NCBI GenBank assembly: GCA_963691705.1 | Contig: OY829539.1 | Coordinates: 45,517,656 to 45,581,655, forward strand | Source of the DNA: Viola odorata | Lineage: Eukaryota; Streptophyta; Magnoliopsida; Malpighiales; Violaceae | DNA: 64,000 nt | Direction: 5' to 3' | Shown: positions 10,000-20,899 of the stretch, piece by piece | Layout of the letters: every line of letters begins with the position of its first letter | Numbering within the stretch: position 1 is the stretch's first letter | Notes under the pieces: generated by a model | Told to the model about the DNA's origin: nothing | What the model saw: the letters and a program-made list of their open reading frames with translations, nothing else | Databases searched by the model: none | Translations under genes and position numbers: made by a program

Positions 10000-11007
10000 A
10001 GGGTAGAAGCGTGCTGAACCTGGACTCATGGGAAGCGGAATCAGATCAGAGGACCAGCTGGCTGTTACATCCACTTGAAGATTTCTTGGATGTAATCCTA
10101 TTTGAACAAAAACACTTTGTTATTATCTTATTATTATTATCGCTTTAGGATTTAAAAACAATTGGGATTTTTATCCCTATCTTTTAGTTAATTTGAAGAA
10201 GGAGTTTGGAAAGGAACGTGATTGGTGGGGACTCTAACCTTGTTAAAGGTTAGGGAAGGCTGTCAATTACGGTATCTTCCATCTTCCTTTCTTCTGGTTT
10301 TTGTAAACAATTGCTGTGGTAATTCCTTTGGAAATATCGCATTTAATTCTATTTCATGTTCTTCAATTATTCTTTTACTTCTTTGATTAATATGTCTAGT
10401 AGCTAAAACACCTAACTCTCGGTAAGGGTCGAGTGAGCATACTTGTGGATTGTGAGACTGAATCGTTCTTAATCATCCTTCCGTTTGTATTCAATTAAAG
10501 TTCTGTTTTAACAAATCGGTTCCCGTCTAGGCTAAGACTTGATCGATCTTAGGCAAGACGACGGATTTACAGCCAGTCACTAAGTGGACGAGCGAAACCG
10601 AAGTGACGAAGTAGGTAGCTAACCTCACGGGGGTTAGTGAACTTGAATCGATATAGGCCTAACCAGATTGACAACCTAGGGCTCCGAATTGGGAGTAGCT
10701 TGGCTTAGACTCTATCTTTCCCTATGCCATTCAGATAACGCATGTGCCTCAAGCCAGCAACCAATTGGATAAACCCTTTAGCCAGCAAGGTGTCCACTGG
10801 CCAGGATCACTAGGAAAGGGGGTACCCTCCAAGTGATTTGAATAGGAGGAAAGTAGGATTGGAAAGGGGTTCCTCTCAATCTATAGCAGAGTTACAAAAG
10901 GGAAGGAGAAAATCTAAAGTCAATGATCGATTAAACAAGTAAAGTGCTCACGGATTCACCCTTGCCAGGAATTTACCTCCCGAAAGTTCCAACCAATCTC
11001 AGCCAGC

Positions 11008-11023
11008 AATCTTAGCTAAGATT
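11008..11023. repeat. Palindromic motif P2, perfect 16-bp copy
   Basis: AATCTTAGCTAAGATT is its own reverse complement. It lies in the LTR of the right Athila element. Confidence 0.85.
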
Positions 11024-11388
11024 CACATCTGCTCAAGATTGCTTCTTTATTATATTTTTGCTTATTCTCTTTTACGCTTTGTTTATCTAAATACCAGGAA
11101 CAAAAATACCCTCAACTCCAGTGACGAGGAAGTCGAGTCAAGACTACAATACACCACCAAGATCTCTGTGGACGAACCTCTTATCGCAATCTACGAGTCC
11201 CTTGTGGACGAGTGATAAGTTGTATTCCTACCCCATTTTCTATATCTTTTTACAACTAAATTTGATGCCCTCGACACGCAATCAAAGAGGTGTGTTTTTA
11301 TCATGTGTCATACCACCTGTTTGATTTTTTGAATTGCTGTCTTCTCTGGTTGATATGTCTTTGTGCTGAGATGCTTGTTTGTTGTCGA

Positions 11389-11436
11389 CTGGAGAGACAT
11401 GTATTTTTATTTTATTTTAAATCTGGATATAATTCT
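11389..11436. repeat. Left copy of 48-bp pararetrovirus terminal repeat
   Basis: Identical over 48 bp to 17473-17520. In the viral sense it holds the last codons of the downstream ORF, its stop codon and the start of the intergenic region. Sequence to the left is unrelated to what follows the other copy. Confidence 0.95.
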
Positions 11437-12643
11437 GCCATCATGTCTGGATCATAGTCTGGATCAGAGTTTTGAGGAGTCGCTGATGATGCTACGTCAT
11501 CTGCATCTAGTTGAGAAAGTGTTTCTTTTAGTTTTTGTTTGTATTCATCTTTGGATGAAGCAGTTGCTAGGTTTGCTTGTAGCTATTTTTTGGATGAGAG
11601 GAATATAGATGGTGGTACAAGAGTAGGGTTGGTAATTGTGGTTTCTGCTAGTTTGTGCAATACAGTGTTTTTACATGCTTGTTCTTGAGGAAAACTTTTC
11701 CACCATTTTACTTTCCATCGTTTTGTCAATATGGGGGGTTCTGTGGCAGTGTGGTCAATAATGTCAAAATCCCAGTAAATGATCCAAGGTATTTTGAACA
11801 TAAGAGTGAATGACATCAATTTAGGTATAGTTTGAGGGTGATAATTTTTTTGAAAGGTTTCAAATCCTTCACTGACTGTTGGAGGATATGCAAGTTCTGA
11901 TGCTCCGAAGTATTTCCACCATTGGTAAAACCAATGAGGGAATTTTCGTGGTATATCATTATGGAAATGAAAGAACCAGGAGTGATGGTAGTTTGAATAT
12001 AAGAAGGCGTGTTGCCATGCTTTTTGGTAGTCATGATAATTAAATCCTGTTAGCCGAAAGGGATAGGAAAAGGTTTTTTCAGTGTAGGGATTTAAGTCCC
12101 AGTCAGATAAGGTTAACACTTTTAGGATTTTGCATTTTGAATAAGAGTATTTGCCAGGATATCTTGGATCTTCAACATGAACTATTTCAACCGAATCTAT
12201 GTCTACAAGAATAAACTCGTAGAATATTTTGGTTTTTTCTAGAGAGTCTGGGATGAATAGAAAGTCTTTTGGAAATATATTGGATACAATGGTTTTAAGT
12301 TCATTTCCGTGTTCTGGCTCAATATAACTGACACTTTTGACGAATGGTTTAGTTATTGGGCCTTGTGGTGATTTTGTTTGGGATGGTTTAATAGGAAGAG
12401 TTCCAAGTTGTGTAAAAGAAGGTCTACTAGTTACTGAAGCAGGGATTTTTGAGGTTGAACTTGTAATGCTTGGAGGTAATTTGGAGTAAATCTTTGATTT
12501 TGTGGTGGTTGTGGTAATAGAAAGGGATTTGTAACAGTTTTGGATGAACTGGATCTGAGTGGTTCATATTTGTTAGGAGTAGTTGGTATATTCATGGCAT
12601 AGGATGATTTGGTTTTTCTATTGCATTCTTTTTGTGTTGCCAT
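11437..12643 (-). pseudogene. Pararetrovirus downstream ORF, function unknown
   Basis: A separate ORF after RNase H. It starts near 12643 with a basic, serine/proline-rich segment, shifts frame near 12.43-12.48 kb and continues at 12119-11583, where a TAA interrupts it. An acidic tail follows to the stop inside the terminal repeat. The middle is rich in aromatic residues (HSWFFHFH, FPHWFYQWW). I associate such an ORF with plant endogenous florendovirus-type sequences, but no function is known to me. Broken by at least one frameshift and one internal stop. Confidence 0.6.
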
Positions 12644-12681
12644 CACTTCTTTTCCTTTTTATGATGCCATCAAATCTTTCC

Positions 12682-13140
12682 CTATAAAAATTCTCGAGAT
12701 AAGAAATTAGGTAAAGAGTTATTTTCTCCTTTTATAAATTCAATTTCAAAATCAAAGTTTGATAGTAAAGCTTGCCATCGGGCAAAGATTTGTTTAGAAA
12801 CTATATTTTGAACATCTTTTTCTAAACTATATTTTGCACTTTTACAATCAATTCTTAATAAGAATTTTTTATTGAATAAGTCATCTTGAAAATTAAATAT
12901 GCATAATACTATTGATAAAATTTCTTTTTTAATTGTTGAGTAATTCTTTTGTGAAGCAATCCATATTCCTGAACAATATCTGATTAATTGTTCTTTTTCA
13001 TGTTCCTTTTGTTTTAATATTCCTCCATAACCTATATCAGATGCGTTTTTTTCTACTATTAAATCAGCTGAAGGGTTAGGGATTCCCAAACAGGGAAGAT
13101 TTTTAATTTTTTCTTTAATATTTTTAACAATAAGTGTCAT
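12682..13140 (-). pseudogene. Pararetrovirus RNase H domain
   Basis: Removes RNA from the RNA-DNA hybrid during viral reverse transcription. The family stretch around DIGYGGILKQ is visible, with the later KKEILSIV and IFARWQ segments. In the first catalytic block the usual acidic residue just before Ala-Ser is Asn (KNASD), which should abolish activity. The frame is separated from reverse transcriptase by a stop and about 120 bp of uninitiated but recognisable sequence. It ends with the typical LPNFLSRE. Confidence 0.8.
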
Positions 13141-13257
13141 ATTTTCATTCCATGCTGGAGGATTTTTCCTGAGTCTTTGATATAAGGGTAAACAAGTAGT
13201 TCTTAGATTTTTAATAAAGTCTGATACATAATTCAGGCATCCTAAAAATCGTTGTAA

Positions 13258-13935
13258 TTATTTTTTATCTTTGATTTCATCAGGAAATTTATCGGTGAAT
13301 TCTATTGATCTGCTTATTGGTTTAATTGTTTCTTGGTAAATATCAAATCCTAAGAATCTAATCTTTGTTTGACATAGTTTTAATTTAGTAGCTGAGACTA
13401 CCAATCCGTTTTCTTTTAGTATTTTTAAGAATTTGTTTAAATGATTAAAATGTTCTGTTATAGATTTTGAGAATACTAGTACATCATCTATGTATACAAT
13501 AGTGAATTTTGTAGATGGATTTAGTATATCGTTCATTATATTTTGAAATTCTGAGGGTGCATTTTTCAATCCAAATGGCATTACATTCCATTCATAATGA
13601 CCAAATGGTACTGTGAATGCAGTTTTACATCTGTCTTTTTCAGTGATTTGGATTTGCCAAAATCCTGATTTCATATCAAATTTTGAAAATATAATTGCCC
13701 CATTAAGTCTTTTGATTAAATCTCTTTTATTAGGTATAGGGTATCTTATCCATTGTAATGTTTTATTTAAAGGTTTATAATTAATTACTAGTCTTGGAGC
13801 TCCTCTTTCTATTTCCGCTTGATTTTGAACATAAAAAGCAGCACAAGACCATGGAGATTTACTTGGTCTGATGAGTTTTTTCTTTAATAGAGTATCTATT
13901 TCTTGTTTATAGTATTCTAATAATTCTTTGTTCAT
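13258..13935 (-). pseudogene. Pararetrovirus reverse transcriptase domain
   Basis: Copies the viral pregenomic RNA to DNA. It shows the palm block SKFDMKSGFWQI, then MPFGLKNAPSEFQ and the catalytic YIDDVLVFSK, all caulimovirid-like. The catalytic aspartates are kept, but the frame ends in a TAA at 13258-13260 within the thumb/connection region. Upstream the frame is offset from the coat-protein frame. Only about 210 bp of coiled-coil-like sequence lies between them, so the aspartic protease expected here is absent. Confidence 0.85.
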
Positions 13936-14145
13936 TTGTTATTTCTTGATTTAGTTCTTCTAAATTTTTGGGTTGATTTTCGTTTTGTTCTAGCATCATA
14001 AATTTTATGTTTAATTTAGTATTTTCTACTTGTAAATTTTTTATATCTATTTTTATTTGTTTTATTTCTTCTTTTAAATCTTGAGTTGATATTTTAGATT
14101 CTTTAGGGGAAAATCTATTAATAATTGTTTTTAAATTATAGGGTT

Positions 14146-15315
14146 CTATTTCTTTACTTTTTTTTTTATTATTATTAAATCTTTTAGTTTATTTAGATAG
14201 TCTCTTTGTATTTCGGGATCTTCAATTTTTCCTAATATTTCTATCAACATTTCCTTTTCTTTAGTAATTGTGTTTATTTGTTTATATACACAAGAGCAAA
14301 TATTAGTATTTTCTTCTTCAGATTGTTCGTTACTTTCGGAAGAGTTATCTTGAATCGGGTCAATTTCCAATTCTTCACTACTAGTATTTTCTAGGTTTAA
14401 GTCATCTTCATCAGTGCTAGAATTTAATAGTTGTATCATTTGATTTTTAAGTTCTTCATCAATTTGAAGTTCTTGAATTTTCTGTTTCATTCTGCAATTA
14501 TTTTTATAATGTCCTTTTTGTCCACACTTAAAACAGGTAGGGATTTTATTTTGATTATTGGGTCTAAATTTATTAAATCATTTTTTATAATATTTTCTTT
14601 GGTAACTTTTATTAGGTCTTTCCTGATATTTAGGTGTTTTATAATTTTTCCTTATTGATTTTCTTTGTTTTTTATATTTTCTTGAAGGAGGTATTATTGT
14701 TTCATATCCATATTGAGCACAGAATGATCCTAATTCTTTTCTACTTTGATGAAGTTCATTTTTCATTTTAGCTTTTAGTTTTAAATCAGTGCAGAGTGCT
14801 AGTCCTTCGTTATTAATATGTGCTATAATTTCACCATAGGTTAATATTGAATAAGGAATTATTCCACTATAGATATTTTTAATTCTAGTTTTTACTTTTT
14901 CTGCGAATAGTTTTGGTAGTCCTGAGATAAAATTTTCTTTCCAGAAGGAATGATTACAATCTTCTTTCATGAATATTTTTGTTAGAAACATATCCTTATA
15001 CCATCGAAAATCTTGTAGTTTTGGACAGGTTAAATTAACCAGTATTTCTGTTATTTTTTCCTGAAATTGACTTGGTTCTCCCACAAAATATTTTAGTATA
15101 GTGTATGCTAATACATTAGTGGCGTCCTACTTGGATTCATCATTTTCTGTTTTTACCGCATTTATTATTTCTAATTTTTCTTCTAGAGTTAGATAGTTAT
15201 CCCACCAACTTTTAAGTTGTCCTGTAAATCCTGAAATAATTATCTGGGCTACATATTTATCTGAATTTCCTCTTGTTTTATATGCGGTAGCTGCCATCAT
15301 CATAATTTCTAACAT
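14146..15315 (-). pseudogene. Pararetrovirus coat-protein region with CCHC zinc knuckle
   Basis: Three frame pieces (15315-15127, 15084-14578, 14490-14146) represent one coat-protein cistron broken by stops and shifts. Near 14492-14536 a CX2CX4HX4C knuckle (CFKCGQKGHYKNNC) is followed by an acidic, serine-rich C-terminal segment. Both are standard in caulimovirid coat proteins, where the knuckle binds the genome. A lysine-rich stretch precedes the knuckle. Confidence 0.75.
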
Positions 15316-15501
15316 GGTTATTATATTATGATCACTTTGTCCATCTAAATTCCATTCTAAAATACTTTGACCATCGTAGTTATATTGAGTTCTGGTATTT
15401 ATATCCTCTGTTTGTACATCAGGAAAGGTTGGTCTAGGATAAAAGTGTTTTATTCTAGGTTTTTGGTAATTTTTAGTTCTTAGTTTATTAATTTCTAATT
15501 C

Positions 15502-16275
15502 CTAAAATTGTTCTGAGATATCTTTTATATCTTTTTCTTCAATTTCTTCTGTTAATACTGAAATTTGATTTTTAGATTTTATATTTATTTTATCTAATTT
15601 TTTATTTATTATATCTAAATATTCATCTTCTTTTTTAAATTTAAAATTCATTATTTCAGAATTAGTCATTTCAATTGGTTTGAATAAAGGTTGAGTAAGA
15701 ATGTTCATTTTTTCTTGTTTCTTACTGGTTTCTGCTCCTACAGTAGTACTTTTAAATTGAATAGGTGGAGGAAGATTTGCTTCTACAGTAGTTATTTGTG
15801 TTGCTAAAGTATTTAGCATGAGGTTTGTATAATTATTTTGATTTTGAATGTTTTTAATATCTTTTAGATTTATATCTCTGGTTTCTTCAGGAATATGTTT
15901 AAATGGTGAGGCTGCGATGATGTTATTATGATGTGTTATATGTACTTCTTCTAATGGAGGATATACAGATTCTACTTTTGTATCTAAGGCGGTTTTCCAT
16001 ATCTGTTTTGCAGATTTTATTACGTTGATGTTTTTTATGTCATGTAAATCTGATTGTTTTTGAAACCAGGTAAAAAATGGAATATGAATTTGTAATTCTT
16101 CTAGATCTTTATAAAATATTTCCTGAATATAATCTTTTTCTTCTTTAGTAAAGGTTTTAAAAAATTGTGTTCTTAGTCCAATTTTTGAAGGATCATAAAA
16201 TTCTTTTCTTAATCTTTCTTTATCTATTTTATATTTATCAGTCTTAATCATATTTAGTTGATTTAAATATCTCAT
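15502..16275 (-). pseudogene. Pararetrovirus region between movement and coat protein, function unassigned
   Basis: A 257-codon frame directly after the movement protein, offset by one frame from it. It is rich in Lys, Ile, Asn and Glu, with a Pro/Ser-poor, partly helical C-terminus. No motif recognised. By position it is the linker or virion-associated part of the ORF1 polyprotein. The offset means the polyprotein is broken here. Confidence 0.5.
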
Positions 16276-16279
16276 GTCA

Positions 16280-17242
16280 CTATGCGTAGGAGATGGTGAT
16301 CTTATAATTCTCTTGTTCGCTATTTTGATCTATATTTTGATAATATGCTCGTGGAATATTTTTGTTAAAATCAACACCTCTTAGTATCGATCCTGATAAA
16401 GATCTGGATAAAATTGGTCTTTCGATATTACTTACTGATCTTCTAAAACTAGTTGTGTTTAAAGATTCAGGATGTGATTCAAATATTAATCGTATATTTT
16501 CATATTCATTAGGTAAAGTAACTTGGTTCCATTGTAATAATTTTGGCGTTTGTATCATAGCATGTTCCGTATTAGCTTCGATTAAAAGTGTTTCATTTTT
16601 TGGAGAATGTTTTATAGCTTTAGGGTTTATATTAGTTGTCATTACCTTGTAATATATTCTGTATATTAATGCTATATTTCTAGAATCTTTAATCATGTTA
16701 TCTGGAGTTTTAATATTTAAAGTTAAAGTTTTTAAAATGTTTGGATCAAATAGAGATATTGAAAAGTTTGGATAACAATTAAAATAGACTGGTCCTTTAA
16801 CCAAGTTTGATTGAAAAACAACTAATAGAGAATCATTAAATTTTTGAAATCTTGCGTCCCTTAGGCACATTAATATCGGGGAATCTAAACCTTGTCGATG
16901 TAAAGGTTTTACGGCTATTTGTATTAATCCAATATGCAAAAATTTATATTTTTGTTTAGCAGTTTCTATCTGATTGGATTCGATTAATTGAAGAGTTTCA
17001 ATTTGGGGATTTATTGGTATGGTTTGTTCGGTGGTTTCTATTAAATAATCTTGAAATAAATCTAGTGTTCCTATTTGATATATTTTCTTTTTTGGTTCCT
17101 TAGGTATGGTCCAATTTTGCAATTGTTGTTCAATTTTTGCTATGTGATATTCTTGTCTGTTATATTCTTCTAAATTGTGGTCCAATATATTTTCTTTAAA
17201 ATGATTATTGGATCCTACAAGGAATTTTGCGATACGCTTCAT
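16280..17242 (-). pseudogene. Pararetrovirus movement protein
   Basis: First cistron of the polyprotein, 320 codons, starting at ATG 17242 downstream of a primer-binding-site-like sequence. The central block (PILMCLRDARFQ, VKGPVYFNCYPNF) is what I would expect of a 30K-superfamily movement protein, which modifies plasmodesmata. The frame itself is open but ends prematurely at 16280, where the reading continues in another frame. AT-rich codon use matches the rest of the pararetrovirus. Confidence 0.7.
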
Positions 17243-17416
17243 GGTAAAACGATTTATTTAGGTATTTTACAGGGAAATAGAGATAACAATATTAATTAGT
17301 AATATTATGCCTTGCTTCCGAGATTACACCTTTTTGGTTTGGACCACCACCAGGACCATCCTTCCTGTGGGCTGACCAACGGATTTACTGGTTGACCAAG
17401 CACCCAAATTGGCTTC

Positions 17417-17429
17417 TTCTCCGATACAA
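17417..17429 (-). promoter_or_regulatory. Degenerate initiator tRNA-Met primer binding site
   Basis: On the minus strand TTGTATCGGAGAA resembles TGGTATCAGAGC, the caulimovirid plus-one of replication. It lies in the intergenic region between the downstream ORF and the movement protein, the expected place. It differs at several positions, so this is a positional call. Confidence 0.4.
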
Positions 17430-17472
17430 GAAATAATATTCCAATCAATAGTATTACCTTTTTTTTTTATCT

Positions 17473-17520
17473 CTGGAGAGACATGTATTTTTATTTTATT
17501 TTAAATCTGGATATAATTCT
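17473..17520. repeat. Right copy of 48-bp pararetrovirus terminal repeat
   Basis: Exact copy of 11389-11436. Viral intergenic sequence lies on its left and Tat retrotransposon pol begins immediately on its right. Confidence 0.95.
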
Positions 17521-19223
17521 TCATTGGGCCTCACGACATACAGATACGATACGCCATTAGAATACTGTAGCCGTTATCCAATAACGTAGCGGAGTATGAG
17601 GCTTTACTAGCTGGACTCAGGATAGGAAGAAGCTTTTCCACCAAGGCCATACACGATACGGGAATGATGGGAGACTTACGTCTAAAGATCTGTGGAGATT
17701 CCAAATTGATAATAGACCAAGTCTTGGGACACTCTTAGGCCAGAGAGCCCATCATGGTTCAGTACCTCGCTAAAGTGAAACGTGAGTTGCTAGAAATAAA
17801 GAAAAGTGGCATGCAGGTCAACTATGAGCACATCCCTCGAGAGGATAATGCTGAGGCAGACAACTTGGCCAAACTCGCTGCAAATCCGGAAGCGTCCATA
17901 CCTAAGGGCGTATACTACCGAGAAATATCGGTACCTTCCTTCATGTAAGAGCAAGCGTCGCTTTGTGTTGAAGAAATCGAACACGACTAGTGAATCCCCA
18001 TAATAAAATACTTGAAACATAAGGAGTTACCTGTGGATAACGCCGAGAAAAAGAAAGTGCTGAAACAAGCGGCACGGTGTACATACTATGATGGGGAACT
18101 GGTTCGGTGATGCTTTTCTCACCCAGCCGCCAAGTGTATAATAGAACAAGAAGGTCTTCATACCTTGCGAGAAATCCATGAAGGAATATGCGGCATGCAC
18201 GCATCAGGTGACACCTTAGCCGCGCAAGTTTTCAGGTCAGGATTCTACTAGCCTACTATTCGAAGAGATTGCCACGATTATGTACGGACTTGTCAGAAAT
18301 GTCAGGAGTTCTCTAAGATTCCTCGACAGCCCACCATGGAAATCTCTGAAATTGTGGCCTCTTGTCCTTTCGCGAAATGGGGGATCGATATCCTAGGTCC
18401 ATTTCCGAAGGCAAGGTCTCAACTAAAATTTGTAGTCGTGGCGGTAAATTACTTCACAAAATGGGCAGAAGCGGAAGCGGTTGCCAACATCACAATGGAG
18501 TAAATTTGGCGTTTCTTTAAACACCAAGTTATCATGCAGTTTGGTGTACCCCGTGTGTTAGTCAGCGACAACGGGACGCAATTCACCAGCCAATTCTTTA
18601 GAGACCAATGCGCGAAATTCCAGATCGAACAAAGGTTCTCTTCCGTGGCTCATCCGCAGACCAACGGTTAAGCGGAGGTGACAAATCGAAGTATTCTCAG
18701 CGGCATTAAGAAAAACTTGGAAGGATCTAAAAAGAAATGGGCAGACGAGCTACCGTATGTGATTTGGGCATACCGCATGACCGTTAAAACCAGCACTGGA
18801 GAAACGCCTTTCGCATTGGCCTTCGGCACTGAGGTCGTCACACCGGTGGAGATTTGTACTATGAGCCTACGAGTGGCATACTTCAGGGAGGAACTGAACG
18901 AGGAGAGGTTGCGAGCAAATCTCGACGCGTTACCAGAATGGCATGAGGAAGCTCTTCTGAAAACGCTCCATTATAAACAAAAAATGACGTGTTATCACAA
19001 CAGGCGCGTCAAAGAACGACTGCTAAAAATAGGCGATTTGGTACTCAGAGACAAACGAGCCGCCGGATAGCGCATGAGGAAACTCAGTCCGAACTGGGAT
19101 GGCCCATACCGCGTTACCCGCGTTATCGGAAAGGGAGCATACCACCTGGAAACACTTGACGATACTCCCTTACCTAACTCTTGGAATATTGCTCGTTTGA
19201 AATTATACCATGCTAGATTTTGA
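17521..19223 (+). pseudogene. Left Tat-lineage element: RNase H end and integrase
   Basis: The frame starts abruptly inside RNase H (IRYAIRIL, NVAEYEALLAGLRIG). It continues through the connection domain, the HHCC integrase zinc finger (CHDYVRTCQKC), the integrase core with catalytic segments WGIDILGPFP and VSDNGTQFTS, and the glutamate block AEVTNRSILSGIK. It ends with the C-terminal tail to TGA 19221. At least seven in-frame stops are present (for example in SFM*EQ, FY*PT, NG*AEV). Gag, protease and reverse transcriptase are missing; the pararetrovirus abuts the break. Sequence is close to the inverted copy at 37071-42062. Confidence 0.85.
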
Positions 19224-19345
19224 TATATCTTTGCACCTTTTTGCGAACGCCAACCCTAACGTGCGCTAACACTTGAATAGAGAATATTCTTGTCTGTTTT
19301 GTGGTTGTTGACTATGTGCAGATGATAAATGAAGAAGGGTGCCAG

Positions 19346-19830
19346 GAGTGAAAAGTCTTATCCTTGTGACGATCGGTCTTGATTAGACGACTCACTAAGT
19401 TGAGGGCACGCCCTGGCATACCTAAAAATAAGTGTCGGAAGTGAAAAGTCCTATCCTTGGGGGCAGCCGCGCTAACACGGGTGAGCCGCTAAGACGAGGC
19501 ATGTTCCGACACCCCCGGGAGTGAAAAGTCCTATCCTATGGCAACCGTGCTAACATAGGCTAGTCCCAGCTTCTCTGGGAGTGAAAAGTCTTATCCTTGT
19601 AACCGGGCTAACACAGATGGTTCACAAAGACGTGGCACGCCCCAGAGAGATAGTAACTCCATCCTGGAAGTGAAAAGTCTTATCCTTGTGATGACCGGGC
19701 TAATACAGACGACTCACTGAGACGAGGCATGACTCCGGGATACGAGGTCAACTCCTGGATGTGAAAAGTCCTATCCTTGTGGTGGTTGGTCTTGATCAGA
19801 CAGCTCACTAAGACGAGGCATTGTCCGGGC
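19346..19830 (+). repeat. Tat 3' minisatellite, six units of about 60-90 bp
   Basis: Units begin near 19346, 19437, 19518, 19577, 19665 and 19756 with GGAGTGAAAAGTCYTATCCT, followed by a variable segment with GCTAACAC and CTAAGACGAGGCA. The same array, inverted, follows pol in the right element at 36500-36985. Arrays between pol and the 3' LTR are known in Tat elements such as Retand and Ogre. Confidence 0.9.
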
Positions 19831-19862
19831 CGACGGTGGAAATTTAGAAATGCGGAAAGAAA

Positions 19863-20000
19863 TCGCGAAATCCCAACGAGTAACTAGATGGGAAATCCAT
19901 GGTGAAGATGACTGGTTGAGAAAGCGATATGTCGCGAAATCCCAGCGAGTAACCAGATGGGAAATGCCTGGTGAAGATGGCTGGTTGAGAAAGCGACACG
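19863..20000 (+). repeat. Two-copy tandem repeat, about 69 bp
   Basis: TCGCGAAATCCCAACGAGTA through GAAAGCGATATG is repeated at once as TCGCGAAATCCCAGCGAGTA through GAAAGCGACACG. The rest of 20000-20880 has no recognisable gene. Confidence 0.85.
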
Positions 20001-20899
20001 GATAATGCTAACGACACTTGGATACGGAGGCGCGACGACTCCTAAACAGTAATTAATGTTTAATTATCGCACAATATTTTGACTAATGCCCTAAAGCATC
20101 GACTGAGAATGTGCAGGACATTATGGAAACGAGGGGGAGATTGACGTCCACGCAAGCGATAACGTCATGTGGCCTGTCATTGCGACGGGTACATGATCAA
20201 TGGCCAATGTTCTTGTCGCCTCGGTTCGGGAATTACAGTCAGAGGAACGCACGCGTTTGGTCCCCCCTTGGATATCTATTCTTGCGGAAAGGGATAAGTC
20301 CGCGCTTATCTATATAGAATTCTTTATCTATATGGAATTGTTCGTTGCTGGTCGAGAACATCTGCGTCAGCACGATGTCATTATAAAAATGCTCATCCTA
20401 GATGAAGTCTTATCGATTGAGTTATCTCTTCAGCGGTGTAACGCCTTCGGAAGGATACTGCCGCTTCGAAGGCGAGCACGGGTATACGCCACGCGTCATG
20501 GATAATATTGATTATAAGTCATTCCTATGAGTTCTACTTCTGAAGCTATCTACTAAGCAGCTTTATTCTACACCGACATTGAAATGCGCATGACTAAGTC
20601 ATGTCACGTTGTCTGGCGTGGTATTCGTTATCAGCGTTTGTGATCCTACAGATTATATGGCGATACCATGGTTATCCCATTTTCTGGCGGAATTGTGTTA
20701 TCCCGCCTCGGCAACTATCTTATCATAGGAGCTCAGAGAAAAGGAGATGGTGGGAAAGGGATCAGTTACGAAAAGAAATAATACATATATGCGATAACTG
20801 TTCAAAAAACCCTCAAGGGGCTACGGAAAGCAAAAAACCCTCAAGAGTGAAAAACAAAAACGAGTGGTACCCGATATCCAAAAAGGGAGACAAAAGTGC

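Larger units (their letters stand above)
9819..11283 (+). repeat. 3' LTR of the right Athila-like element (end approximate)
   Basis: Begins TGATTGACGC after the polypurine tract. Non-coding. The right end is placed near 11.28 kb, before sequence flanking the pararetrovirus; no second LTR exists here to fix it. It contains four or more copies of the P2 palindrome family (9917, 9967, 10524, 11008), none of which resemble motif P1 of the left element. Confidence 0.5.
11389..17520 (-). mobile_element. Endogenous pararetrovirus (florendovirus-like), degenerate, slightly more than one unit length
   Basis: Minus-strand order is movement protein, unassigned region, coat protein with zinc knuckle, reverse transcriptase, RNase H, then a separate ORF. 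This is the caulimovirid plan, with a downstream ORF as in florendoviruses (my recollection of that genus). The copy is bounded by an exact 48-bp direct repeat (11389-11436 and 17473-17520), so one unit is about 6.08 kb. It lies between an Athila LTR and Tat pol. Every cistron carries stops or frameshifts, and no protease domain is visible. This is an old, inactive integration. The genus is inferred from layout only. Confidence 0.8.

Noticed and set aside
19346..19830. CRISPR-like array
   Set aside because: Units and spacers vary in length and are all related; it is a plant retrotransposon minisatellite with an inverted counterpart.
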